From an uncultured Acetobacteraceae bacterium (lineage in GTDB: Bacteria; Pseudomonadota; Alphaproteobacteria; Acetobacterales; Acetobacteraceae), in contig CAITUP010000109.1 of NCBI GenBank assembly GCA_903895595.1, forward strand, positions 1 through 64,000: DNA of 64,000 nucleotides, read 5' to 3'. Positions 45,600 through 55,690 of this stretch are shown in pieces; position 1 is the stretch's first letter, and the number at the start of each line of letters is the position of its first letter. The notes beneath the pieces are model-generated. The model worked only from the letters and a program-made list of their open reading frames with translations, was not told where the DNA came from and did no database searches. A program made the translations under genes and the position numbers.

Positions 45600-47717
45600 T
45601 TACGCGGCGTGCAACGCCGAGGCCTCCGTCGGCTTGGGCGCGATGGCGTCCAACAGTGACTCCCGCAGTTGCGCCGGACGGTATCGCGACGATGCGTAGG
45701 CAATGCCCGAGGCCGCACGCATGTCCCACAGCGCATCGTCGGTCAGCAGCGCGACGACGGCATCCGCGAAATCCTCGGAATCGTCGGCGATGCTGGCGGC
45801 TTCGCCCAACCCGGCCAGCCCTTGCGTGCCGACCGGCGTGGTGACCAACGGCAATCCCTCGACCAGCGCCTCCACGACTTTCAGTTTCACTCCAGCCCCG
45901 ACCCGAAGCGGCACCGCCGCCACACGCGCGGTGGCGTAGTGACGCCGAAGAGCGTCGTGGCTGACGGCCCCGGTTACGTCCACATGCGGACCGGCCAATG
46001 CCCGCACGCGGGCCGAAGGATGAGACCCCACGATCGACAACCGCGCCGCCGGCACGCGATCCCGGATCGACGGCAAGACCTCGGCCACGAACCAGCAGGC
46101 GGCGTCCTCATTGGGGGGATGCCCGAAACCGGCCACGAACAGAATATCGGCGCGGGAAGGTGCCGGTCGCGGGCGCCCGAACCGGGTGAAGGCATAGGGC
46201 ACCACGGCGCGTATGTCGGCCCCCGGTTCCAGCACGGCTGCAGCCTGGGCTTCCTCATCCGACAGGTAGACCGATACATCCACCGCCCGCCAAATCGCGC
46301 GTTCCCGCGCCTGCATCGCCGCCGCGCCGCGCGACAGGCGGCTGAAATGCAGATCGTGCCCGTAATAGATAACCCGAGCGACACTGTGCTGACGGACGGC
46401 GGGGAGAAAGGTGTCGGCGACGTCCGGGCGGCTCAGGATCGCGTAATCCAGATCGGCGCCGTTTTCGTGCATCCACGAATCGAACGATTCGTGCGCCGCG
46501 CCGTGGAAGACTTCTATGCCCATGTCCTGCAATGCTTCGGTGTACCCCGGGACATAGCACATGTTGTGCGGCCAGAACTTGACCGCGAACCCGGCGTCCA
46601 GCAGCGCCTGCAAGCAACACAGGATAGCGTTCGACCCGGCATCGCGATCGGGCTCCGGCATCTTGTGATCCACGACCAGAACCGTCATCCGCCCCTGCGC
46701 TCGGTCCCGCGCCCGCATGACGTGGGTACCGTTGTCGAAATGCTCCCGAGCGAGCGCATCCTTCCAACGGCGGCGGAAGGTTTTGCGGTTGACGACCTGG
46801 TGCGATTTCAGCCCGACCGCGACATCCCGCCCGTGCGACACCCCCTCGAAATGCACGACGCGGGATCGCGGCTGGTAGATCGTCTTCAGCCCGTCCGCCC
46901 GCAGCCGGAAGCACAGGTCGGTGTCCTCGTAATAAGCGGGCGCATAGGCGATATCGAAGCGGCCCGCACGCTCGAACGCTACCCGGGAAACCAGCAACGA
47001 CGCCGCCGAACAGTAATCGGACTCCCGCTGGTAGTTGTATTCGGGCCGCGTTGGGTCTTCGTTCCGCCCGTAATTCCAAGCGGATGCGTCCGACCAGACG
47101 ATGCATCCAGCCTCCTGCAGGCGCCCGTCGGGATAAAGCAGCTTGGACCCCACGGCGCCCACGCCGTCCCGTGTTTGGAACGGGATCAGCATCGTGTCGA
47201 GCCAGCCGGGCAGCACCTGCGTATCGTTGTTGAGGAACAGCAGGAACTGCCCCTTCGCCATGCGCGACGCGGCATTGCAGGAGCCGATGAAACCCAGATT
47301 CACGTGGTTGCGCAGCAGCCGGACGCCGCGCACCTGCGTCAGGCTGGCGGTTTCCTCGGGGGGGCCGGCATCGTCGATGACGATGATCTCGATCGTGGCA
47401 TCGGGCGGGCGCGCGGCGATCGCGGCCAAACAGCGCAATGTGAAATCGACCTTCCCGTGCGTGGGGACAATCACGGACACCAACGGCGCGGCCGAGAACG
47501 GGACTTCGATCTCTTCCGCGCTAGCCGAACCGATCAATTCCGGCAGAGCCCCGCTCGGCGCGGCAGCCCGGGACCGACGCGCCCGCAGCCAAAAGCCGAA
47601 CTGGGTGAACAGCTGGAACGTGACCGTCCACCACAGCACCAACCGGACTCGGCGGCGCAGCTGGGCGAAACCGGTTGGCGCGCCCCAATGGGTATGGGCG
47701 CCGATGGACTGACTCAC
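45600..47717 (-). CDS. Glycosyltransferase with N-terminal GT2 and C-terminal GT4-like domains
   Basis: VSVIVPTHGKVDFTLRCLAAI, FLLFLNNDTQVLPGWLDTM; C-term VEALVEGLPLVTTPVGTQGLAGLG; GTG start with GGAGG 6 nt upstream. Confidence 0.85.
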   Translation of the reverse strand: MSQSIGAHTHWGAPTGFAQLRRRVRLVLWWTVTFQLFTQFGFWLRARRSRAAAPSGALPELIGSASAEEIEVPFSAAPLVSVIVPTHGKVDFTLRCLAAIAARPPDATIEIIVIDDAGPPEETASLTQVRGVRLLRNHVNLGFIGSCNAASRMAKGQFLLFLNNDTQVLPGWLDTMLIPFQTRDGVGAVGSKLLYPDGRLQEAGCIVWSDASAWNYGRNEDPTRPEYNYQRESDYCSAASLLVSRVAFERAGRFDIAYAPAYYEDTDLCFRLRADGLKTIYQPRSRVVHFEGVSHGRDVAVGLKSHQVVNRKTFRRRWKDALAREHFDNGTHVMRARDRAQGRMTVLVVDHKMPEPDRDAGSNAILCCLQALLDAGFAVKFWPHNMCYVPGYTEALQDMGIEVFHGAAHESFDSWMHENGADLDYAILSRPDVADTFLPAVRQHSVARVIYYGHDLHFSRLSRGAAAMQARERAIWRAVDVSVYLSDEEAQAAAVLEPGADIRAVVPYAFTRFGRPRPAPSRADILFVAGFGHPPNEDAACWFVAEVLPSIRDRVPAARLSIVGSHPSARVRALAGPHVDVTGAVSHDALRRHYATARVAAVPLRVGAGVKLKVVEALVEGLPLVTTPVGTQGLAGLGEAASIADDSEDFADAVVALLTDDALWDMRAASGIAYASSRYRPAQLRESLLDAIAPKPTEASALHAA

Positions 47718-47774
47718 GAGGGGCCTCCGTTGCGGGACGGCCCATCGTGACAAAGAGAGGTTAAGGAAAAGTTA

Positions 47775-47802
47775 ACGGCGGCGAAAAAACTTTCGCCGCC
47801 GT
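47775..47802 (-). terminator. 12-bp perfect hairpin 3' of the enoyl-CoA hydratase gene
   Basis: ACGGCGGCGAAA aaac TTTCGCCGCCGT followed on the minus strand by taacttttcc. Confidence 0.65.
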
Positions 47803-47809
47803 CCGATAC

Positions 47810-48595
47810 CTACTTCGCCTGGAAATTCGGCAGGCGGCGCTCGCCCATCGCCTTGGTGCCTTCACGGAAGTCGGCGGTGTTGCGCAGCCAATCCTGTTCC
47901 TCGTACTCGCGTTCGGTCGCGCGCGCGACGGCGACGGCCAGATCGCGGCGGAGGGTTTCGCGAGTCGCCTGGATCGCCAGCGGGCCCGACTGCGCGATCT
48001 CGGTCGCCAGTTCGATGGCCTTCGCGCGAATCTGATCCTGCGGCACGCAATAGTCGGCAAGCCCCATGGCGAGCGCTTCGTCACCGGTATAGCGGCGGCC
48101 GGTATACATCATCAGCGACGCCTTCTGCGCGCCGATCAGCAACGGCAGCGTGCAGGTCAGGCCGAAGCCGGGGTGGTAGTTCATGCGGGTGAAGTTGGTG
48201 GACCAGCGCGCCTCGGGGCAGGTCACGCGGAAATCCGCCGCGACCGCGAGGCCGACGCCGGCACCGACCGCCGCGCCCTGCACCGCCGCCACGATGGGCT
48301 TATGCGTGCGCCACAGACGCTGCGCTTCCTTATACAGATGCCGGCCACGCTTGGTCGCTTTCGCCACGCCGTCCGCGCCGCGGCTGCCGAAATCGGCGCC
48401 GGCGCAGAAGTGCTTGCCTTCGGCGCACAGCACGATGGCGCGGATGTCGGTGTCGCGATCCCATAGCTCCAGCGCGTCGGCGATTTCGCCCACCATGTCG
48501 GTGTCGATGAAGTTGTTCGGGCCGCGTGTGACCTCGATGGTGCCGATGTTGCCGGATTCGGAGACGGCGATGTGTTCGTAGGCTGGGTGAGACAT
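47810..48595 (-). CDS. Enoyl-CoA hydratase/isomerase family protein
   Basis: EGKHFCAGADFGSRG; VQGAAVGAGVGLAVAADFRVTCPEARW. Confidence 0.9.
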   Translation of the reverse strand: MSHPAYEHIAVSESGNIGTIEVTRGPNNFIDTDMVGEIADALELWDRDTDIRAIVLCAEGKHFCAGADFGSRGADGVAKATKRGRHLYKEAQRLWRTHKPIVAAVQGAAVGAGVGLAVAADFRVTCPEARWSTNFTRMNYHPGFGLTCTLPLLIGAQKASLMMYTGRRYTGDEALAMGLADYCVPQDQIRAKAIELATEIAQSGPLAIQATRETLRRDLAVAVARATEREYEEQDWLRNTADFREGTKAMGERRLPNFQAK

Positions 48596-48672
48596 GGGTT
48601 GGGCTTTCCTGTACTTTCGCGGTTCCTCGCTGCGTGGCACCTTATGGGGATAATGGAATGGGGGAAAGTGCG

Positions 48673-50814
48673 ATGACCGGACCGGCACCGAGCGAGCCTT
48701 TGGCTCCGCATCCTCTGCATAGTTTCTTCTGGCCGGAATCCATTGCGGTGCTGGGCGCGTCTCCCGACCTGCACCGCATCCGCGGGCGGCTGCTGCACCA
48801 GTTGCGCGAGAATGGCTTCCCCGGCCGAATCCTGCCGATCAACCCGAGCTACGGGGAGATCGGTGGGCTGACATGCTTCCCGTCGGTCGGGGCCGTGGGG
48901 GGGGCGATCGATCTTGCGCTGATCGCCATCCCCGCGGCCGGCGTCTCGGCGGCGGTCGCCGAGTGCGCCGCGGCGGGGGTGAAAAACACGCTGATCATAT
49001 CGTCGGGATTCGCCGAAGAGGGCGGCGCCGCGTTGGATATGCAGGCGGAACTGGTGGCGATCGCGCAACGCACGGGAATCCGCGCCTGCGGACCGAATTG
49101 CGAGGGGTATTTCAACGCGCTCGGCCGCGTCGCGACGACGTTCAGCCCGACCGTGGAAACGCAGGCGGACCCGAACGCGGTTTATGTGTCGGACCGGCGG
49201 ATCGGTGTGATCGCGCAATCCGGCGGCGTCGGGTTCGCTCTGTTCAATCGTGGCAAGGCGGCGGGGTTGGCGTTCAGCTACGTGATTTCCACCGGCAACG
49301 AGGCCGATCTGGGGATGGCGGATTTCCTGGATTACATGATCGAGGACCCCCACACCCATGCCGTCCTGCTGTTCTGCGAGGCCATCCGCAAAGGCCCGGA
49401 ATTCGTCGCGGGCCTGGAAAAAGCCCGCCGCCTGGGCAAACCGGTCATCGCGATCAAGGTCGGCAAAACCGATGCCGGCGGACGCGCCACCGCGTCGCAC
49501 ACCGCGTCGCTGTCGGGTTCTTATACGGCCTACAAAGCCATCTTCGAACGGTACGGCGTGATCGAAGCCGAGGATGCGGACGAAGCCGTTGCCATGGCGG
49601 GTGTTATGCTGACCTGCCCGCTGCCGAAGGGGCGGCGGGTCGGGATCGTCACGGTCTCCGGCGGCGGGGGCGCGTGGATGGCGGATACGATGACGCAGCA
49701 TGGGCTGGTCGTGCCGCGATTGTCCGATGCGACTCAGGCCGGTTTGCGGCCGCTGATGCCGTCGTATGGCGCGTCCGGCAATCCGGTCGATGTCACCGCG
49801 CAAGGGTCGAACACCGGCCCGGCAATGATGACGGTCATGGAACACCTCGCCGACAGCGATGAGATCGACATGTTGGTGCTGGTCAGTTCGCTGGCGAGCA
49901 CCACGCGGGCGTCGCTGGACGCGGAACGGATCAAGGCCGTGGCCGCCCGCTGCCGCAAGCCGATGACGGTCTGGACCTACACGCTGCCATCGGAGTTCGG
50001 CCGCCAAGCCGCCGCCGGCTGCGGGTTGTTCGTGCATAGCGATCTACGCGCCTGCGGTCTGGCGTTCGGCAAGCTCGCAAACTACGCCGAGGCCATCGCG
50101 CGCCCGTTGCCCGAACCGTTCACACCCGTTCCGGGGTCGTTGTATCCTGGCCTGCCGCGTATCGTGCCGGAATACCAGGCGAAAAAAATCCTGGCGGCCT
50201 GGCTGCCGGAGGCGCGCGAAAAACTGGTAACCTCCGCCGACGCCGCCGCGGAAGCCGCCGCCACGCTGGGCTTACCCGTCGTGCTGAAAGTGCAATCGTC
50301 GGATCTGCCGCACAAGACCGAGGCCGGTGGCGTCCGCCTGAACCTGCACGACCGTTCCGCCGTCGCCGCCGCTTACGACGCCATGCTGACCGACGTCGCC
50401 CAACACGCGCCGCATGCGAAAATCGACGGCGTACTGGTGCAGAAAATGGCGCCCAAAGGCCACGAGCTGGTGATCGGCATGGTCAACGACCCCACGTTCG
50501 GCCCGATCGTCATGGTCGGCATGGGCGGCGTCACCGTCGAACTGTTCGGCGATGTCGTCCATGGTCCCGCGCCGATCGACACAACGGAAGCGGAACGGAT
50601 GATCCGTTCCCTGAAATCGTCCCGCCTGTTGACGGGATTTCGCGGGTCGGCGCCGATCGATCTGAAACCCGTCGCCGAACTGGTCGCGGCACTGTCGCGC
50701 GCGGCGCTGACGCTCGGACACCAAGTGGCGGAGTTCGAGCTGAACCCCGTGATCCTGCACGCCGACGGCTCCGGCCTAACGGTCGCCGACGCCTTGCTGA
50801 CAATGGCGGGATGA
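48673..50814 (+). CDS. ADP-forming acetate/acyl-CoA ligase family protein
   Basis: FFWPESIAVLGASPDLHRIRGRLLHQL CoA-binding; IGVIAQSGGVGFALFN; ATP-grasp C-term LPVVLKVQSSDLPHKTEAGGVRLNL. Confidence 0.88.
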   Translation: MTGPAPSEPLAPHPLHSFFWPESIAVLGASPDLHRIRGRLLHQLRENGFPGRILPINPSYGEIGGLTCFPSVGAVGGAIDLALIAIPAAGVSAAVAECAAAGVKNTLIISSGFAEEGGAALDMQAELVAIAQRTGIRACGPNCEGYFNALGRVATTFSPTVETQADPNAVYVSDRRIGVIAQSGGVGFALFNRGKAAGLAFSYVISTGNEADLGMADFLDYMIEDPHTHAVLLFCEAIRKGPEFVAGLEKARRLGKPVIAIKVGKTDAGGRATASHTASLSGSYTAYKAIFERYGVIEAEDADEAVAMAGVMLTCPLPKGRRVGIVTVSGGGGAWMADTMTQHGLVVPRLSDATQAGLRPLMPSYGASGNPVDVTAQGSNTGPAMMTVMEHLADSDEIDMLVLVSSLASTTRASLDAERIKAVAARCRKPMTVWTYTLPSEFGRQAAAGCGLFVHSDLRACGLAFGKLANYAEAIARPLPEPFTPVPGSLYPGLPRIVPEYQAKKILAAWLPEAREKLVTSADAAAEAAATLGLPVVLKVQSSDLPHKTEAGGVRLNLHDRSAVAAAYDAMLTDVAQHAPHAKIDGVLVQKMAPKGHELVIGMVNDPTFGPIVMVGMGGVTVELFGDVVHGPAPIDTTEAERMIRSLKSSRLLTGFRGSAPIDLKPVAELVAALSRAALTLGHQVAEFELNPVILHADGSGLTVADALLTMAG

Positions 50815-50854
50815 TCGCCTAACCTGACCACTGCAAGAAGGGAGTGGACCACCG

Positions 50855-52087
50855 ATGGCTCAAATCGGAAAACTCGGCCGGCGCGCCGCGTTGGCACTGG
50901 CCGGATCGACGGCGCTGCCGCGCGGCGGCCGAGCCGCGAACGACGTCAAAGTCGCGATGATCATGCCACTGTCCGGCCCCTGGGCGCGCAGCGGCGTGCT
51001 GGAGCAGATGGGCGCCCGCATGGCGGTCGACGAGGTCAACGCCGCCGGCGGGATCAAATCCCTGGGTGGCGCGCGCCTGACCATGGTGGAATTCGATGCC
51101 GGCGACAGCACGGAGAAGGCCAAGGACGCCGCGATCCGCATGCTGGCGCAGGAACCCGACCTTGCCGTGGGTTTCGGCGGCTGGTTGTCCAGCTTCGTGC
51201 TGGCGATCAGCGAGGTGACCGAACGCGCCGAACTCCCCTGGCTGACGCAGGGCTATTCCGATCTGCTCACGAGCCGCGGCTTCAAATACATTTTCCAGAG
51301 TTCCGCCACGGCCGACACCCAGGCGGAGAAAACGTTGCCGATTATCGTCGATCTTGCGACCAAGGCGATCGGGCACCGGCCGACCAAGGTCGCGATTGTC
51401 GGAGATAATTCCGCATCCGTTGTCAGTTTTTTGAAGCCCATTCGCGCACATGTGCTGAAAGACTTGGGCCTGACACTGGTGGCGGACGAAATCTACACGC
51501 CGCCATTGGCCGACGCGACCTCGATTGTGCAGAAGCTGCGCGCGGGAAAACCCGATTTCGTGTTGATGCAGTCCACCAATGTCAGCGACGACAAGCTGCT
51601 GCTGGATAAGTTCGCGGAATTCGGCCTCAGCCCGAAGAAAATGCCGCTGGTCGGCAATGGCGGTCACTGGTGCGTGCCCGAATTGATGAAGCTGACCGCG
51701 CCGGAAAACCTGGAAGGCATGATCGTCGAGGTCGCGAACTGGCCCGGCAAGGCCGCCGCCGACGTGGAAAAGCGCTTCATGGCGCGGACCGGGGAACCCT
51801 GGTTCGGACACGATTCCATTTTCGCCTACGCGCATGTCCGCATCATGGCGGAAGCCATCGAGCGGGCGGCCTCCCCCGACCGGCACAAGGTCGCGGCGAT
51901 GCTGCACACGATGGACATCACGACCGGTCCGGCAACCCTTTTCCCTGACGGGCGGCTGGCGTACGATGAGCGTGGCCGGCGTCGCGGCGCCGATATCAGC
52001 ATCGTGCAGTTCCAGAAGGGCCGGCCGGTGCCGGTCTACCCTCCGTCCATGGCGCTATCGACCATGGTTTGGCCGAAATCATCCTAA
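50855..52087 (+). CDS. Leu/Ile/Val-binding-type ABC transporter substrate-binding protein (orphan)
   Basis: VKVAMIMPLSGPWARSGVLEQMGARMAVDEVNAAGGI; no permease or ATPase adjacent. Confidence 0.85.
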   Translation: MAQIGKLGRRAALALAGSTALPRGGRAANDVKVAMIMPLSGPWARSGVLEQMGARMAVDEVNAAGGIKSLGGARLTMVEFDAGDSTEKAKDAAIRMLAQEPDLAVGFGGWLSSFVLAISEVTERAELPWLTQGYSDLLTSRGFKYIFQSSATADTQAEKTLPIIVDLATKAIGHRPTKVAIVGDNSASVVSFLKPIRAHVLKDLGLTLVADEIYTPPLADATSIVQKLRAGKPDFVLMQSTNVSDDKLLLDKFAEFGLSPKKMPLVGNGGHWCVPELMKLTAPENLEGMIVEVANWPGKAAADVEKRFMARTGEPWFGHDSIFAYAHVRIMAEAIERAASPDRHKVAAMLHTMDITTGPATLFPDGRLAYDERGRRRGADISIVQFQKGRPVPVYPPSMALSTMVWPKSS

Positions 52088-52101
52088 GGAGTGCGAGGAC
52101 A

Positions 52102-53052
52102 ATGCCAGTCATTAAAGTCAGAGACCTCGCCTACGGGCGGCTGCGCGCGCCGGATTTGGATGCGGAGGAGGAATTCCTTACCGCATTCGGCATGGTGCGC
52201 GTGGAACGCACGGCCACGGCGCTGTACATGCGCGGCACGGACCCGGTGCATCACATCCACGTCACGGAAAAGGGCGACACCGCCGGCTTCATCGGCTTCG
52301 CCTGGGCCGTCGCGGACGGGGATTTGTTGAAGACCCTGGCGAAACACCCCGGCGCGTCGGGGATCGAAAACATCGACGAACCCGGCGGCGGCAAGCGCGT
52401 GCGCATCGCCGAACCGAACGGCTATACCATCGAAGTCGTGCACGGCGTCGCGCCGGTCGCGGCGATTCCGGTGGAACGCCAAGCGATCAATTCCGGTACC
52501 GCGCCGCTGAATCGCGCCGGGGAGGTCATTCGCTTTCGGCAAGGCCCGTCCAGCGTGAAACGGATCGGCCATGCCGTGATGGGCACGCCGAAAAACGTCG
52601 AAACCGTGCAATGGTTTCGCGACGTCCTGGGCTTGGTACAGTCGGACGACATTTACGCCGGTCAGGCCGACAACATCATCGGCCAGTTCAGCCGGATCGA
52701 TGCCGATGCCGAGTACGTCGATCACCACGCGTTCTTCTGCATGAAAAATGCACGCGCGGGGCTAAACCATTTCTCGTTCGAGGTGCAGGACATCGACGAC
52801 GTGTTCATGGGGCACGAGCATCTGAAAGGCACCGGAAAATTCGAGCATATGTGGGGCATCGGCCGCCATCTGCTCGGTTCTCAGGTATACGACTATTGGT
52901 CCGATCCCTGGGGCCGCGTGCACGAACATTGGGCCGATACCGACCGGCTTAACACCGCGAACGGCGGCAATCTGGTTTCGGCCGAGGAAGGCCTGCGCTC
53001 GCAATGGGGCGACCGGCCCCCGGAAAAATTCATCGGCCACGTTAGCCCGTAA
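52102..53052 (+). CDS. VOC-family extradiol (catechol 2,3-) dioxygenase-like protein
   Basis: KRIGHAVMGTPKNVETVQWFRDVLGL; GLNHFSFEVQDIDDVFMG; HEHWADTDRL. Confidence 0.82.
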   Translation: MPVIKVRDLAYGRLRAPDLDAEEEFLTAFGMVRVERTATALYMRGTDPVHHIHVTEKGDTAGFIGFAWAVADGDLLKTLAKHPGASGIENIDEPGGGKRVRIAEPNGYTIEVVHGVAPVAAIPVERQAINSGTAPLNRAGEVIRFRQGPSSVKRIGHAVMGTPKNVETVQWFRDVLGLVQSDDIYAGQADNIIGQFSRIDADAEYVDHHAFFCMKNARAGLNHFSFEVQDIDDVFMGHEHLKGTGKFEHMWGIGRHLLGSQVYDYWSDPWGRVHEHWADTDRLNTANGGNLVSAEEGLRSQWGDRPPEKFIGHVSP

Positions 53053-53066
53053 CAGAGGATTGTTTT

Positions 53067-54221
53067 ATGTTCGAACTGCCTGAAGAACACCGCATGCTCC
53101 AGGAGCTGGTCGCGAAGTTCATCGATCGCGACGTCATGCCCCTGGAAAAAGCGACCCTCGCCCGCGAGGCGTCCGGCCAAAAATCCGGTCTGCCGCCGGA
53201 CGAGGAAGCGGTGTTGCTCGCCAAGTGCAAGGAATTGGGACTGTGGGGCCTGGACGTGCCCGAAGAATACGGCGGCGCCAACCTGCCCTACGCGGCATTG
53301 GTCGGTGTGTACGAGGAACAGGGCCGCACCTGCGTGCCCTTCACCTTCCCGCCCGACAGCCCCAATCTGCACATGCTGATCGCCGTCGCGGATGAGGAGC
53401 AGAAGCGCAAATACCTCGATCCCTACGCCCGGGGCGAGGCACACTCCGCCATCGCCATTTCCGAACCCGGCGCCGGCGGCGATCCGGCGGGGATGACGAC
53501 GCGGGCTGTGAAGGATGGCAACCACTGGGTCATCAACGGTCGCAAGATCTGGGTCAGCCGCGTGCCCTACGCCGATTTCGTGATCGTGATGGCGCGGACC
53601 GGAGAGGGCAAGCGCGCTGACGGAGTCACGGCCTTTATCGTCGAAAAAGGCACGCCGGGGTTCATCATCGAACGTGAAATTCCGATGGTGGGCGGGCAGC
53701 GCACCTACGAACTGATTTTCGAGGATTGCCGCATCCCCGCCTCGCAAATCCTGGGTGTCGAGGGCAAAGGCTACGCGCCGATGCAGTTGCGCCTGACCGT
53801 CCGCCGCCTGCAAATGGGCGCCTGGTGCGTCGGCATGGCTCGGCGGGCGTTGGATATGATGGTGGAACATACCAAGCAGCGCGTCACCTTCGGGCAACGG
53901 CTGGCCGACCGGCAGGCGATTCAATGGTGGATCGCCGACGCGGCGATTAAAATCCATGCGCAGCGGCTGATGGTTTACGATGCGGCGTTCAAGGCCGATG
54001 CCGGCAAGGACGTGCGGATGGAGGCTTCGATGGTGAAGCTGTACGGCACCGAAATGGCGACGGAAATCATCGATCACGCACAGCAGTCGTTCGGGGCGAT
54101 GGGTGTCGCAAAGGAACTGCCGTTGCAGCTGATGGCGCAGAAGGTGCGGACAATGCGGGTTTACGAAGGCCCGTCGGAGGTGCATCGGATGGCGATTGCT
54201 CGTCGGATTATCGGGCGGTAG
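53067..54221 (+). CDS. Acyl-CoA dehydrogenase family protein
   Basis: AIAISEPGAGGDPAGMTTRAVKDGNHWVINGRKIWVS; AQQSFGAMGVAKELPLQL. Confidence 0.92.
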   Translation: MFELPEEHRMLQELVAKFIDRDVMPLEKATLAREASGQKSGLPPDEEAVLLAKCKELGLWGLDVPEEYGGANLPYAALVGVYEEQGRTCVPFTFPPDSPNLHMLIAVADEEQKRKYLDPYARGEAHSAIAISEPGAGGDPAGMTTRAVKDGNHWVINGRKIWVSRVPYADFVIVMARTGEGKRADGVTAFIVEKGTPGFIIEREIPMVGGQRTYELIFEDCRIPASQILGVEGKGYAPMQLRLTVRRLQMGAWCVGMARRALDMMVEHTKQRVTFGQRLADRQAIQWWIADAAIKIHAQRLMVYDAAFKADAGKDVRMEASMVKLYGTEMATEIIDHAQQSFGAMGVAKELPLQLMAQKVRTMRVYEGPSEVHRMAIARRIIGR

Positions 54222-54269
54222 TTGGCCGATTACGCGGGTGGCCGACGGGCATGGTGGCGCACGATCAGC

Positions 54270-54445
54270 TCATTTCGACCTCCATGCCTCGATCGCCTCC
54301 CAACAGTCGGCCACCAGGGCTTGGAGTTTGCAAAGATATATTCCAAGTCCCGCCCATCGACATGCCGGGGATCGCGTTTGTCGGCCTCATTATCGAACTG
54401 CCGAACGCGGTCGCCGACGACAACACCCCGTTGCACCCACCCCAC
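54270..54445 (-). pseudogene. Frameshifted, 5'-truncated TumE-like toxin remnant
   Basis: Frame 1: VVVGDRVRQFDNEADKRDPRHVDGRDLEYIF; continues in another frame as CKLQALVADCWEAIEAWRSK*; resembles TumE-type FDN..KGDHRH..YxF...LLADFWxDVxxWR (remembered consensus). Confidence 0.5.
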
Positions 54446-54487
54446 CCCTCGCCTAAGCTACCCGCCAGTAGGAGGGAACCCAAACTC

Positions 54488-55690
54488 ATGGATCTGCGCT
54501 TCACCCCCGAGGAAATCGCCTTCCGCGAGGAAGTCCGAACCTTCATCCGCGAAAACCTGCCGGCCGACATCCACGCCAAGATGAAACTCGGCCACCACCC
54601 CAACAAGGAAGATACGGTGCGTTGGCAGCGTATCCTGAACGCCAAGGGATGGGCCGGCCTGTCCTGGCCGAAGGAATGGGGCGGCACCGGATGGACCGCG
54701 ATCCAGAAGATGATCTTCCTGGAAGAAAACCAGGTCGCACCGGCGCCGGAACTGTCATCGTTCAACATCACGATGATCGGCCCAGTCTTGATCCAGTTCG
54801 GGACCGAGGAGCAGAAGAAGCGCTTCCTCCCCCGCGCCGCGAACATCGACGATTGGTGGTGCCAGGGGTTCAGTGAGCCGGGCGCCGGTTCCGACCTTGC
54901 GTCGCTGAAGACCTCGGCGAAGCTGGAAGGCGATCATTACGTCGTCAACGGCCAGAAAATCTGGACCTCGACGGCGCATCACGCCGACTGGTGCTTCCTG
55001 CTGGTGCGCACCAATCCAAACGCCCGCAAGCGGCAGGAGGGTATTTCCTTCCTGCTGGTGGACATGAAGACGCCGGGCATCACGGTACGGCCGATTATCT
55101 CCATCGACGGCAGCCACCATTTGAATGAGGTGTTTTTCGACGACGTAAAAGTGCCGAAAGACCAGCTCGTCCATCAGGAAAACAAAGGCTGGGACGTCGC
55201 GAAATTCCTGCTGGGCAACGAACGCACCGGCATCGCGCGCCTGGGCAAATCCAAGGAACGCGTGATCGCCTCGATCGACATGGCCAAGCAGGTCAACGCC
55301 AACGGCCGTCCGCTGATCGAGGACCCGACGTTCCGCCAGCGCGTCGCGCAACTGCAGGTGGACATGAAGGCGCTGGAAATCACCCAGTATCGCGTCGTAT
55401 CCGCCCACGACAAAGCCGGCGGCGGGCGACCCGATCCGTTGTCGTCCGTGCTGAAGGTCAAAGGCACCGAGTTGTTGCAAGCCACGACCGAACTCGCGAT
55501 CGATGTGGCCGGCCCGATGGCAACGCCGATCTGGGCACAGGAATTGGCGGCACTGAACGAGTCCGACGATATGCTGGAAGCCTCGTCCGCCTCGGTCGGT
55601 TCGTATCTGTTTCTGCGGGCGGCGTCGATTTACGGCGGCACGAACGAGATTCAGAAAAATATTCTCACTAAAGCCGTGTTGGGGCTCTGA
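54488..55690 (+). CDS. Acyl-CoA dehydrogenase family protein (large-subunit-like)
   Basis: MDLRFTPEEIAFREEVRTFIRENLP; WCQGFSEPGAGSDLASLKTSAKLEGDHYVVNGQKIWTS. Confidence 0.92.
   Translation: MDLRFTPEEIAFREEVRTFIRENLPADIHAKMKLGHHPNKEDTVRWQRILNAKGWAGLSWPKEWGGTGWTAIQKMIFLEENQVAPAPELSSFNITMIGPVLIQFGTEEQKKRFLPRAANIDDWWCQGFSEPGAGSDLASLKTSAKLEGDHYVVNGQKIWTSTAHHADWCFLLVRTNPNARKRQEGISFLLVDMKTPGITVRPIISIDGSHHLNEVFFDDVKVPKDQLVHQENKGWDVAKFLLGNERTGIARLGKSKERVIASIDMAKQVNANGRPLIEDPTFRQRVAQLQVDMKALEITQYRVVSAHDKAGGGRPDPLSSVLKVKGTELLQATTELAIDVAGPMATPIWAQELAALNESDDMLEASSASVGSYLFLRAASIYGGTNEIQKNILTKAVLGL

Noticed and set aside
45669-47750. 693-aa plus-strand ORF opposite the glycosyltransferase
   Set aside because: Shadow ORF; the minus strand carries clear GT2 and GT4 motifs.
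48223-50037. 604-aa minus-strand ORF spanning the crotonase/acyl-CoA ligase region
   Set aside because: Antisense to the acyl-CoA ligase and out of frame with the crotonase; a high-GC artefact.
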